NCBI GenBank assembly: GCA_016930995.1
Contig: JAFGFQ010000157.1
Span: forward strand, 1 to 26,815
DNA: 26,815 nucleotides
Direction of reading: 5' to 3'
Source of the DNA: Thermoplasmatota archaeon
GTDB lineage: Archaea > Thermoplasmatota > E2 > DHVEG-1
Part shown: positions 6,478 to 15,048 of the stretch, one piece after another
How positions within the stretch are numbered: position 1 is the stretch's first letter
How the letters are laid out: every line of letters begins with the position of its first letter
The notes under the pieces: generated by a model
Databases searched by the model: none
The model's input: only the letters and a program-made list of their open reading frames with translations
What the model was told of the DNA's origin: nothing
Program-made: the position numbers and the translations under genes

Positions 6478-8475
6478 TCAAGAGCTTAGAATAAGACGAA
6501 GTATGGGGAAAGCACGAGGAAATCGTGATAGTAGTGCATGAAACATGTCAAAGAATGTGAAATGCGACTGATAAGGGGTTGTCATGGTGATTGGCACGGT
6601 ATCGTAATCGCTGCTGTTCTGGGTATTCACGACAGTAATCTGCCCGTTGAAGTCACTGCTTTTCTTTTTTGGGGCGACGAGGGATACGCTGATTATTACT
6701 GGCGCATCTTCTGGTGTTAAACCAGTTCCTTCTGTTGGTGAGAAGGTCCAGGTTCCCCAGTCTGGCCAGTCAGAGATTTCCCAGCTGAGGTTTGAATGCG
6801 CTGCACCGATGTTTTCAACAGTGAACTCTCCTAGAAGGGTCGATCCAGGTTTAACATCAGTCCAGGAAAAAGACCCATTGCACGAGACTTTCTCATGAAT
6901 TTTAATTGATGTTTGAAGAGTAACTGGAATGATATCATAATCAGTACTGTTTTCTCTGTTTACCACTTTTATTTGTCCTGTAAAGAGATGGTTTTCTATG
7001 TTTGGTACGACAACTTCCACGTTTATAGTTTCTAGCCCATCTTCTGGTTTAAGATTGTTCCCATCTGACGGGGTACATGTCCATTCTCCCCAGCTTGGCC
7101 AGTCGATTATCTCCCAGTCAAGATATGAGCCCGCTTCCCCGATGTTACGTACGGTAAAACTACTCGTAACAGTTACGTTTGGTGTAACATTAATCCATTC
7201 AAGTTCCCCATCACAAGTAAGATCGGGAACCGCTGTATTTTTGAGGATGTCAACAATAACTCCTTCAATAACTGTTAAACTATAGGGGAGTTCATCAGGG
7301 ATAAGGTACCAACCGTTGTAGGAGCCGCCCCATCCAAAATTGATATGATAAAAATCATTGGTGTTGTATCCATCGACGACAACATTATGTCCAGCAGTCC
7401 ATTGTTCGTTGACGATAGCGAGGTGAGCAGGTATTGCATCCTTCATATTATTGAGTAATCTATCATAGAGCTCGGGGTCGTTTTCATCCAAGAGTTCAAT
7501 CGTTGTACAACCAAATCGTTGATAGGCATCATAGGCTTGGTTCACACCAAACGTTCCTGAACCTCCCGATGCATATACTTGTGTCGCAGCAACACCACAG
7601 GCGAAGGTGATCGCTGCTTTGTCATCATTTGTAAGGGGAATTTGGTTCATATAATGGGATTGCAGAGTAGACAAATACGTATTTAACATTGGAAACGTTG
7701 GGAAACCATAGGTTGTATAATCATTGTCAATCCAATATTGGTTTCCACCGTAGTTATGGTAGTAGTCATCGGTATTATCAAAAGTAACGTTCATCGTCGT
7801 GTTATGGTAGTTGAATATTTGTGCCATCGCAACCGCGGGGCATCCCGCGACACTTCGTGACCCTCCATGAGAAATGTCAAGAGGACAAAAATTATTGTAA
7901 GGTGCGTTTTGATTCCAGTTCGTTAGAAGCCATCCCCCTGTCGGTGTCGTTCCCTCAGGAGGCCATTGTTCGAATCTGCTTGTATCAATTGGATTTCCTT
8001 TAAGGTAGGAGTCCCATTGAAGGTGTCGCTCTTCAAGGATATTATCTGGAACAAGTTGAATATTTTTTAAACGGAATGTTACATCAGCGTAGAGCAGGTC
8101 AAAGAGAGGGTTTCGGTTAGTATCATCCAGATAGTTATTGGTAAATGAATACGCGATCACTGGCGGAAGATCGAAAGATCCAGTAACAATGAGATATCCT
8201 TGTGGATGTAATTCAAATACGTAGAAGAGTGGTTTTTGTTTTTCATCGTTAATCTGTTGCGAGTGGTGGATTGAGAAATCTTTTTTGTTAAGTTCGCAAA
8301 GTTTTGTTATTGCGACTGTCGTTGCTATGTTAATAGTTATTGATGTTGTTTTATTTTTCTTGTCTGATGCGATTCTTGTTTCGTTCCCGTATATCGTTGG
8401 AATAAATATTGCTAGGAGAAGTATTGTTAATGTAATAAATACTCCTGTTTTTTTTGTATGACTTGCTCGTAACAT
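6478..8475 (-). CDS. Secreted cysteine peptidase, family C10 (streptopain type), with two Ig-like domains
   Basis: 665 residues. A signal peptide (1-30) is followed by a propeptide-like region to about 175, then the protease domain. NWNQNAPYNNFCP leads into GCPAVAMAQIFNYH with the likely nucleophile Cys212. GHNVVVDGY carries the likely catalytic His363, and HINFGWGGSYNGWY supplies the conserved Trp382. All are C10 landmarks. Two similar Ig-like domains follow (about 421-522 and 532-633), then a 25-residue tail with RFPRAFPILR. C10 enzymes are best known as secreted bacterial proteases, so an archaeal copy suggests extracellular protein breakdown. The tail matches that of the C25 peptidase at 20691-22868. 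GGGG at 8485-8488 serves the start. Confidence 0.9.
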   Translation of the reverse strand: MLRASHTKKTGVFITLTILLLAIFIPTIYGNETRIASDKKNKTTSITINIATTVAITKLCELNKKDFSIHHSQQINDEKQKPLFYVFELHPQGYLIVTGSFDLPPVIAYSFTNNYLDDTNRNPLFDLLYADVTFRLKNIQLVPDNILEERHLQWDSYLKGNPIDTSRFEQWPPEGTTPTGGWLLTNWNQNAPYNNFCPLDISHGGSRSVAGCPAVAMAQIFNYHNTTMNVTFDNTDDYYHNYGGNQYWIDNDYTTYGFPTFPMLNTYLSTLQSHYMNQIPLTNDDKAAITFACGVAATQVYASGGSGTFGVNQAYDAYQRFGCTTIELLDENDPELYDRLLNNMKDAIPAHLAIVNEQWTAGHNVVVDGYNTNDFYHINFGWGGSYNGWYLIPDELPYSLTVIEGVIVDILKNTAVPDLTCDGELEWINVTPNVTVTSSFTVRNIGEAGSYLDWEIIDWPSWGEWTCTPSDGNNLKPEDGLETINVEVVVPNIENHLFTGQIKVVNRENSTDYDIIPVTLQTSIKIHEKVSCNGSFSWTDVKPGSTLLGEFTVENIGAAHSNLSWEISDWPDWGTWTFSPTEGTGLTPEDAPVIISVSLVAPKKKSSDFNGQITVVNTQNSSDYDTVPITMTTPYQSHFTFFDMFHALLSRFPRAFPILRLILSS
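6577..7215 (-). repeat. Tandem duplicated Ig-like domain inside the C10 peptidase
   Basis: Two units of about 102 codons, 111 codons apart (coding bases about 7215-6910 and 6882-6577). Shared landmarks in order are FTV.NIG, WEI.DWP.WG.WT, a PEDxxxxI segment, G.I.VVN..NS.DYD and VP.T/IPVT. Similarity is clear in protein and partial in DNA (for example CCCAG-TGGCCAGTC blocks), so the duplication is not recent. Such domains usually act as spacers or binding modules on secreted enzymes. Confidence 0.8.
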
Positions 8476-8484
8476 TGATTTAAT

Positions 8485-8523
8485 CCCCTTAAAGAATATT
8501 GTATCTACCTTGTGGTATATAAA
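8485..8523 (-). promoter_or_regulatory. Promoter and ribosome site of the C10 peptidase
   Basis: The minus strand carries TTTATATA (plus 8516-8523), predicting a start near 8494. GGGG (plus 8485-8488) lies 9 bases before the ATG at 8475. The short leader with a ribosome site matches the C25 peptidase, which also has a GGGG site. Confidence 0.5.
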
Positions 8524-8553
8524 TATTAATAAAAATAGGGGAACCCTGATGTG

Positions 8554-11514
8554 TTAGCACATACGTTTGATTTCTTCCAGGACATCCTGGAGTTTGGTGA
8601 CGATATCGTTTTCAGAGAATCGTCTGAATTTCCATCCGTTCTTATTGAATTGTGTTCTATCAAGATTTTTTTGTTCATTGTGTAGTTGAATCACATAACG
8701 ATTATTATTGACAAAGAGTACAAAATCAGCAAGAACTGTTGGAGTCGCCTGGAGAAGATAATTCGTTAGAACTGGAAGACCATCCTTTTTTAACGCTTCA
8801 TAAAGAATCTGTTTCGCTGGTGAATCCAATGATTCCTTGTGTACCTTTGTCATTTCAACATAGTCTGATAGATTCTTTAGTGGACCAGTTGAGTGACCAC
8901 AGACATCTTGGTCTCCTACAACAATAAAGAGACTCCGTGCCCTGGTGACTGCAACGTTTAACAATTGGTTTGTTGTCTGTATCCAGTGAAGAGTCCCTGG
9001 TTTTACACCTTCAGAGACTGCTGGTGAAAAGAGAATAATATCCTTTTCATCACCTTGGAATCGATGAGCGGTCCCTATTGTTATCTCGCAATCAAAGAGA
9101 TCTTGAAATTTCTGTAATTTTTCTGTGATTATCTCTGTTTGTGCACGAAAAAGAGTAACAATCCCAATGGATGCGTGCACCGATGAGACAAGCTCAAGAA
9201 TTCGTAATGTTTCTTCAACCACTCGTTCTGCTTCGACTTCGTTATACGGGCTTTTTGAATGGATTGTTTTTCCTTTCACATGCTGCCACAGGATTCTTCT
9301 TTGAAGGGTCGGATGGTGAAGGAGTCTTGTTTCATCGGTCGAGATTGTGAGTTTTTTTTCATAATAATATTCATTTGAAAAGGAGACAATATCAGGATGA
9401 CATCGATAATGTTCGTTTAGAAGTAACGGTGTATCGTTGTTTTTCTTTGTAATTTTTTCCGCAAAATCATACAAAGAATTTTTTGTATACGATGATTCTT
9501 TGTAGAGATCTTCATCAATATTATTTTTTTCTGCAAGCTCTTTATCATGTTGTTCTGGAATAAGAGAAATGTGTCTGAGTTGATAGGGGTCTCCGATGAT
9601 CACTACATGATTCGCGCGATAAAAAAGAGGGAGCGCAGAAACAATATCACATTGAGATGCCTCGTCGATAATAAGTATATCAAAGATACAATTTTTCAAC
9701 GGAAAACTTTGCTTTGCTGAAAGATTAGTTACAACCCATACGGGGAGGATTTTCAGGATCTGCTGTAGCATCCGTATTCGCTGTGTTTGTAGTTGTTTAT
9801 ACTGTGATTGACTCCCTTTCCATGATTCAAGTTGTTCGGAGAGAGAGAAATAGGTGACGATGTGTTGCTTCTCCTTGTCTTGCGCCTCAGCAAAAATATT
9901 AATCCAATGATCTTTAAAGACTATTTGTGAGATTGTCCTATAGTCATTATGGTATACGGTAAGCTTGTTTTTTAGGATGGTGTATGGAGGGATGGTCAGC
10001 AGTGTTGTTCTTAGTTTTTGTAATTCCTCTAATGCAAGTTGTTTTTTCCTCCATGAAAGAATCCATTGTAATATGGTTTCTCTGGTTATGTTCTCGTTAC
10101 TTATTTTATTTTGAAGATACTCTTTGAGGTGGTGAGGCAAAACGTCATAGTATTTCCTAAAAAAACGTTCTTGTTTTTTCTTTTGGCGTTCTGGATAGAC
10201 GGTATGCAGAATCGATCGTTTGCTAAAAATTTTTTTTAAATCTTCTTGGAATACGACCGGGTCGATTGTCTGTAGTTTCATCTGATTTGTCTTTAGAGCT
10301 TTGTCGTTTGGATACTCTTCTTGTAGTATATCAATGATGGATTGTAGGGAGTCTATTGATTCATTCAGCAAGGTTAGCTGCATGATTTGTTCCTGGACGT
10401 TTTGTATTTGAGATATGAGGGGAACCAAATCATGGTGTGTTTTTTGTTTTGATGGGGGTTTTTGTATAGGTTGTTTAATGAGCTGTTCTAGTTGCGATTT
10501 TGCATTTCTTCGATGCGCTTGATGGCCCATACGGACCAGTAATGTGTATGGGAGAATCATGTTTAACTTCTGAATAACCACATCGACTGCTTTGTTGTTT
10601 TTACTTGCGAAAAGAATAGTCTTGTTGCGATACACCGCGTTTGCAATGATATTAAGGACAACTTGTGATTTTCCTGTGCCGGGGGGTCCAGTGATGACGG
10701 TGAGTGGTTGTTCAAGGGAACGTTGTACTGCGTTTTCTTGAGCGTTGTTCAATGAAAAAATTTCTAACAGAGGGTGGATAGATGGTTTTGTTTTTTCTGT
10801 TGGATACTGATTGGTGAGAAGCAGAAAAAGAGAGGTAGATGCAAGAGTATCGATTGGTTTGTTTTTCAGCTGCAATAGTTCCGTGATAAGGTTATGAGTG
10901 ATGTCCATGTGTTGTCCAAAATACAGGATGGCTTTGTTCACAAGTTTTTGGGTGATGGTTCGCTTAAATGGTTTTTCATCGAGGGTTGCCGAGCAATCTG
11001 TATAACGAAAGTGAAGTATTTTACAAACAGATGCAAGAGCTGAAGCAAAGTCTTCTTCTTCAATTTCCTGTCGAAATTGTGTGATTTCTTCAGGAGAATA
11101 CTTTTGTTGTGAAAGGATGTAGTGGTTCAACTTCAGATGTGTTGATAGGTTTGTGAAAACACAGGTATCGCCGTTGTCTTCGTAGTGTAGTTCGATGTAA
11201 AACAATGGGCTAATCGCTCCTTCAGGGCCTATGATCACAGGATATCCATAAAATAGTGTGTTGTTGTTCTGCCGAAGCAAAGAGGTCTGAAAAAACTTTT
11301 TTACGTCGTCTGCGTTCTTTATTGACACCTTTTTGTTGTTTGTATGGAACAACATTTCCGTTTGGAAGAGGGTGGACAAGAACGCGGTACCTTCCGAGGA
11401 GACATTGAAGGTGACAGACAGCATATCTTCGTATTTGAGGCAAGCGATGTAGTAGTCAAGAAGATTGCTGAAGGTTTTCCCAGACATTTGCTTCGGCATT
11501 GTCCTCCCAGACAT
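8554..11514 (-). CDS. SF1 (Upf1/Dna2-like) helicase with C-terminal endonuclease-like domain
   Basis: 986 residues. Helicase motifs are complete: Walker A GPPGTGKS (276-283), DEAS (617-620), GDPYQLRH (641-648), EHYRCHP (701-707), GTAHRFQGDE (814-823) and VAVTRAR (854-860). This order and DEAS indicate the AAA_11/AAA_12 type of superfamily 1B. A long helical insert (about 340-590) separates motifs I and II. Residues about 893-986 begin SPAKQILYEAL and include ADFVLF, VIQLH and a GWKFRRFSENDI end, the layout of Vsr/DUF559-type restriction-endonuclease folds. Asp930 could be catalytic, but the expected Glu is Gln943. The roughly 250-residue N-terminal domain is unrecognised. Possible roles are DNA repair or phage defence. 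Starts at 11514, 11499 or 11487 are possible. Confidence 0.85.
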   Translation of the reverse strand: MSGRTMPKQMSGKTFSNLLDYYIACLKYEDMLSVTFNVSSEGTAFLSTLFQTEMLFHTNNKKVSIKNADDVKKFFQTSLLRQNNNTLFYGYPVIIGPEGAISPLFYIELHYEDNGDTCVFTNLSTHLKLNHYILSQQKYSPEEITQFRQEIEEEDFASALASVCKILHFRYTDCSATLDEKPFKRTITQKLVNKAILYFGQHMDITHNLITELLQLKNKPIDTLASTSLFLLLTNQYPTEKTKPSIHPLLEIFSLNNAQENAVQRSLEQPLTVITGPPGTGKSQVVLNIIANAVYRNKTILFASKNNKAVDVVIQKLNMILPYTLLVRMGHQAHRRNAKSQLEQLIKQPIQKPPSKQKTHHDLVPLISQIQNVQEQIMQLTLLNESIDSLQSIIDILQEEYPNDKALKTNQMKLQTIDPVVFQEDLKKIFSKRSILHTVYPERQKKKQERFFRKYYDVLPHHLKEYLQNKISNENITRETILQWILSWRKKQLALEELQKLRTTLLTIPPYTILKNKLTVYHNDYRTISQIVFKDHWINIFAEAQDKEKQHIVTYFSLSEQLESWKGSQSQYKQLQTQRIRMLQQILKILPVWVVTNLSAKQSFPLKNCIFDILIIDEASQCDIVSALPLFYRANHVVIIGDPYQLRHISLIPEQHDKELAEKNNIDEDLYKESSYTKNSLYDFAEKITKKNNDTPLLLNEHYRCHPDIVSFSNEYYYEKKLTISTDETRLLHHPTLQRRILWQHVKGKTIHSKSPYNEVEAERVVEETLRILELVSSVHASIGIVTLFRAQTEIITEKLQKFQDLFDCEITIGTAHRFQGDEKDIILFSPAVSEGVKPGTLHWIQTTNQLLNVAVTRARSLFIVVGDQDVCGHSTGPLKNLSDYVEMTKVHKESLDSPAKQILYEALKKDGLPVLTNYLLQATPTVLADFVLFVNNNRYVIQLHNEQKNLDRTQFNKNGWKFRRFSENDIVTKLQDVLEEIKRMC

Positions 11515-11580
11515 ATGCGTTCATCGGAGGTTGTTGCCTCCCCCGTTGAACGGAGGAGTAATCATATAACAGTATATAAA
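11503..11580 (-). promoter_or_regulatory. Switch-like leader and TATA box of the helicase gene
   Basis: The minus strand has TTTATATA (plus 11573-11580), predicting a start near 11550. The leader carries four blocks in order: A, CTCCTCCG (plus 11551-11558); B, CGGGGGAGG (11537-11545); C, CCTCCG (11525-11530); D, GGGAGG (11503-11508), a ribosome site before the second ATG at 11499. A pairs with B over 8 bp (one GU) with a 5-base loop. B can instead pair with C, and C can pair with D. The A/B inverted repeat at the start site could also be a protein operator. Confidence 0.4.
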
Positions 11581-11630
11581 TCTATTTTTTTTATTAAAAT
11601 ATAAACATATATATAGAAGGATGAAAAATT

Positions 11631-13442
11631 TTAGATTTCTTTGAGCAATCCGCCCTTAATTGCCCATTCATAGAGGTTTCGGTTGTGATCGCCGATGTAG
11701 ATTTCTTCACCGATGCTATGTTTCTTCTTTATTGTCCATATAGTAAATCCTTTCATGACCTTATATTTAATTAATCTGGATGAAGAGAGATACGCAAGAT
11801 TTCTGTCGGTGTAATCAGTTAGCTCTTTTTGTCGTTGTAAACGAAACATCGAATAGTTCCCTGAATATACTTTAATATCCGCCTCGGTCATGTAAAAAAT
11901 TGTATCTGTGACTGTATCAAGAAATCTTCTGTCATGGGAAATAACAATCACCGTGCCAGAATACGAATTCAACGCGATTTCGATAGCATTTTTTGATTCG
12001 ATGTCCATGTGGTTTGTCGGTTCATCTAACAAAAGGAAGTTATAGGGTTCCATAAGAAGTCGGAGAAAAGCAAGACGAGCTCGTTCTCCGCCAGAGAGTT
12101 GACCGACCTTATTTTGGATTGTTTGACCTTTGAAATGAAATTGACCTAAGAGGGCTTTGGCATCTTCCTCGCTGAGGTCAATATGATCTCGGAGGGTTTC
12201 TTCGAGAAGCGTGCTCTCAAGATGTAATGAGAGGTGCCCTTGGTCGAAATATCCTGCTTTTACTCCTTGACTTATAGAGAGTTTTCCGTGTGTTAGCGGT
12301 TCTGTTCTTGTTAGCATTTTCAGGAATGTTGTTTTTCCACAACCATTTGAGCCGATAAGACCGATTTTTTGTCCGGCAAGTATCTCAAAGTTGACATTAG
12401 AAAGGATTTGTTTTTCCTTAAAATTTTTTGTAATGTTGGTTCCATCTGCGATGTTTTTTCCTGATTTTAATACAGTTTTGAAATGGAACCGAAAAAGATA
12501 ATTTTTCAGAACCGGATTTTCCACTCGTTTAATTTTTTCCAGTTGTTTCATGCGGCTGTTGATTTGGTTGGTGTAGCGGTTTTTCCGAGTGAGTCGTTTA
12601 ATGACTGCAAGTTGTCGCTTCATCTCGAGGGATGCTTTTTGATACTCTTGTTTTTTAATATGTTCCCGAATCTTTCTCTGTTCTTCGTATTCCTCATAAG
12701 TTCCATCATATAGCTCAAGGTGTGAGCCCTGGAATTCAAAGATCCGATCTACGAGATCGGTGAGTAGGTACTGGTCATGGGATATAATCATAACCGCGCA
12801 GGAGAGATCAGCGATTTTTTGTTCAAGCCATTCGATCGTTTCGATATCAAGATGGTTGGTTGGTTCATCAAGAAGAAGTAGATCGCAGTTTTGTGGTTGA
12901 GTAAGGATTGCTGCAAGAGCCATTTTTTGACGTTCTCCACCAGAGAACTGTTGTATTGTCATGTCCTCTGTGATTAGAGGGAGTTTGAGCTCTTCAAGGA
13001 GATGCTGAGCGGCTTCGAGTTGGGCAGAACCGCTTCTTTTATTCATCATGATTTGTAATGCTTTGATTTGATCAAGGATTTCTTGATGCTGGGATGATTC
13101 GTAAATCGCTGGGTCTTCTAACTTTGCCTCTAATTTATGTAATTGCATTTGTAGTTGTTCCGTATGTGATGTTCGTGAGAAAAAATCACCAATGGTCCGG
13201 TCAGAACGATGTACCGGGTCCTGTTCCAGAATTCGGAGAATCAATCCTTCTTTTTTTTGTATCTCTCCGTTTGTAGGTCGTTCTCTTTCAAGGATGATGT
13301 TGAAAAGTGTTGTTTTCCCACATCCGTTTGGTCCGAGAAGTCCAATGCAGTCATCTGCGTAGATTTCAAAGGAGGTATTGTCGAAGAGTTCTTTGCTTGC
13401 GATGGTTTTGCTTAGCGCAGAAACATGTAGAATTGGTTCCAT
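11631..13442 (-). CDS. ABC-F family ATPase with atypical C-terminal extension
   Basis: 603 residues with two ABC domains and no membrane segments. Domain 1 has GPNGCGKT (37-44), FSGGE (166-170) and LLLDEPTNHLD. Domain 2 has GSNGCGKT (364-371), LSGGE (449-453) and LLLDEPTNHMD. A charged linker (about 245-310) joins them, as in ABC-F proteins, which act at the ribosome in translation or antibiotic resistance rather than in transport. After a short coiled end, residues about 557-603 form an extra module (KGFTIWTIKKKHSIGEEIYIGDHNRNL...) that I do not know from bacterial Uup, EttA or YkpA. It is probably leaderless: the ATG at 13442 is about 30 bases from a TATA-like site. The subfamily is not assigned. 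Confidence 0.9.
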   Translation of the reverse strand: MEPILHVSALSKTIASKELFDNTSFEIYADDCIGLLGPNGCGKTTLFNIILERERPTNGEIQKKEGLILRILEQDPVHRSDRTIGDFFSRTSHTEQLQMQLHKLEAKLEDPAIYESSQHQEILDQIKALQIMMNKRSGSAQLEAAQHLLEELKLPLITEDMTIQQFSGGERQKMALAAILTQPQNCDLLLLDEPTNHLDIETIEWLEQKIADLSCAVMIISHDQYLLTDLVDRIFEFQGSHLELYDGTYEEYEEQRKIREHIKKQEYQKASLEMKRQLAVIKRLTRKNRYTNQINSRMKQLEKIKRVENPVLKNYLFRFHFKTVLKSGKNIADGTNITKNFKEKQILSNVNFEILAGQKIGLIGSNGCGKTTFLKMLTRTEPLTHGKLSISQGVKAGYFDQGHLSLHLESTLLEETLRDHIDLSEEDAKALLGQFHFKGQTIQNKVGQLSGGERARLAFLRLLMEPYNFLLLDEPTNHMDIESKNAIEIALNSYSGTVIVISHDRRFLDTVTDTIFYMTEADIKVYSGNYSMFRLQRQKELTDYTDRNLAYLSSSRLIKYKVMKGFTIWTIKKKHSIGEEIYIGDHNRNLYEWAIKGGLLKEI

Positions 13443-13468
13443 ATGTCAAGGGTGAATAGGGTTCTGAG

Positions 13469-13476
13469 GTATATGG
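13469..13476 (-). promoter_or_regulatory. TATA-like element of the ABC-F gene
   Basis: CCATATAC on the minus strand lies 27-34 bases upstream of the ATG at 13442, within the 54-base gap after the transporter gene. Spacing suits a leaderless transcript, but read-through from the transporter gene is equally possible. Confidence 0.3.
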
Positions 13477-13496
13477 TTTTAGGTGGCGGTTTTTTA

Positions 13497-14876
13497 TTAC
13501 CAGAATATGAATTCTATGGCAAGCACACCAAGGCAAACAAGGAGGGTGAGTGGGGTAATAAGGAGACCATATTTGATGAATTCTTTGAACGTGAGTTTCA
13601 CTTCTTTATCACGTAAAATACTCATCCACATGATGCCTGCAAGTGCGCCGATTGGGGTGAGTGTTGCTCCTAGATTTGAGCCGATGGCTGTGGCAAAGAC
13701 TGCTGCAGGAAGGTTTGTCTGGGTGGTCGCCGCAACAATTGGGACAAACGCGACAGTCATGGGGATGTTATTAAGGATGTTAGCTGCAGAGGCGGAGGAG
13801 ATGCCATAGACAAAGATTGTTGTAGTTGTGGAGGCATCAAAAATACTGTTGAGGAAAACACCGATTTCTGCGGTGATTCCGTAGATGCGCAGTGCCTCAA
13901 CAGTGATGAACAATGACAAAACAAAGGGAACGATGCTCAAAGGCATCTTTTTGATGGTTTGTTCAATGGTGATATGTTTTTTTTCCAGATGTTCTTTTGT
14001 GAGTGATACAATGATGTCTCGGAGGAGAAGTATAACAAGAAGCGCTAATCCAAATCCCAGTGCGATGATCCACATATCTATGTTGAGGTAGGGGGCGATT
14101 GCAAGACAAATGATACAGCAAACAAGGAGTACGAGTCCTAAAATAGTACTTTTTTTGTCGGTGATGGCGGAACGAGGATTTATCGTTCCATTATATTTGA
14201 ATGGTTGATTGATGCTTTTTCTGAAGAAGAGATAGATGAGTGTCATGTTCATCAATCCTGCAGCAATCGCTGGTAGAAGCATCCATTTTGTATAAAAATC
14301 AAACCGCAGGTCAAATGCTGCAGCAAGGACAATGTTAGTAGGGTTTCCGATGTACAACATCATGCTAAGGGAGTTAGCCGCGAAGAATTCAGCGAGGAGA
14401 TAGGGTTTTGGGTTTATACCAGCGTTTTTTGAAAAATAATAGATAAATGGTGTGAATGTCAGAATAATGATGTCGTTGGAGGTGAAAATTGTAAGGAAGG
14501 ATACCGTAAGGTAAACGGTCAAAAACAATCTTCTCCCATCGCCTCCTGCATATTTAAGAGCAATACGTGCACAATATTCAAAGAATCCTGTGATATCTAG
14601 AAAAATACTCATGAAGACCATGGAGAGAAATAAGATAAGTATCCCGAAGGGATTAAGCCCCCCAACACCTCCAAGTCCACTGAGAATCTGTGAAAGGTTT
14701 AGAATGCCAAATAAAACGATTAACAAAGGTCCTACGAGGGCACCAAGAAAATAGGTGTCTATGCGTATATTCCGTATTCCGAGGCGGAGGTAAAGGAATC
14801 GTCGTCGGAGGATAAGATAAATGGTGACAAGTGAGGAGGCAAGAAAGATCAGCTGAACAGCAAATTTTGTATCCAT
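13497..14876 (-). CDS. ArsB/NhaD-type membrane transporter (ion transporter superfamily)
   Basis: 459 residues and about 11-12 membrane helices. Two half-repeats carry the superfamily signatures: TSNDIIILTFTP (132-143) and GNPTN (177-181) in the first, NNIPM (369-373) and GSNLGATLTPIGALAG (399-414) in the second. These helix-breaking re-entrant motifs are typical of ArsB, NhaD and SLC13-like carriers, so arsenite export or Na+/H+ or anion exchange are all possible. Substrate cannot be read from the sequence, and no arsenic genes lie nearby. It is expressed divergently from the FN3 protein; TTTTAAAA on the minus strand near 14902 predicts a leaderless message starting at the ATG. It could be co-transcribed with the ABC-F gene 54 bases downstream. 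Confidence 0.85.
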   Translation of the reverse strand: MDTKFAVQLIFLASSLVTIYLILRRRFLYLRLGIRNIRIDTYFLGALVGPLLIVLFGILNLSQILSGLGGVGGLNPFGILILFLSMVFMSIFLDITGFFEYCARIALKYAGGDGRRLFLTVYLTVSFLTIFTSNDIIILTFTPFIYYFSKNAGINPKPYLLAEFFAANSLSMMLYIGNPTNIVLAAAFDLRFDFYTKWMLLPAIAAGLMNMTLIYLFFRKSINQPFKYNGTINPRSAITDKKSTILGLVLLVCCIICLAIAPYLNIDMWIIALGFGLALLVILLLRDIIVSLTKEHLEKKHITIEQTIKKMPLSIVPFVLSLFITVEALRIYGITAEIGVFLNSIFDASTTTTIFVYGISSASAANILNNIPMTVAFVPIVAATTQTNLPAAVFATAIGSNLGATLTPIGALAGIMWMSILRDKEVKLTFKEFIKYGLLITPLTLLVCLGVLAIEFIFW

Positions 14877-14899
14877 TTTATGCTGTTATCTCTGGCTCA

Positions 14900-14910
14900 T
14901 TTTAAAAGGT
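14900..14910 (-). promoter_or_regulatory. TATA box of the ArsB/NhaD-type transporter
   Basis: The minus strand reads ACCTTTTAAAA here, 24-34 bases before the ATG at 14876. It is one half of a divergent promoter region shared with the gene at 15049. Confidence 0.45.
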
Positions 14911-14988
14911 TTTAGTGACTTTTATTAACATTTGTTTATGAAATTTTTTTCGCCTCCTGAGATTTCTCCTTATAGTTTTTTATAGAAA

Positions 14989-15041
14989 TTTATATATATA
15001 TAGCAAGTATTATGTACACCATCAAAAACTACAACTGGAGG
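14989..15041 (+). promoter_or_regulatory. Promoter and ribosome site of the FN3 surface protein
   Basis: An AT-alternating TATA stretch at 14989-15001 predicts a start near 15020. GGAGG at 15037-15041 is a full Shine-Dalgarno site 7 bases before the ATG at 15049, which fixes that start. Confidence 0.6.
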
Positions 15042-15048
15042 AATTTAG

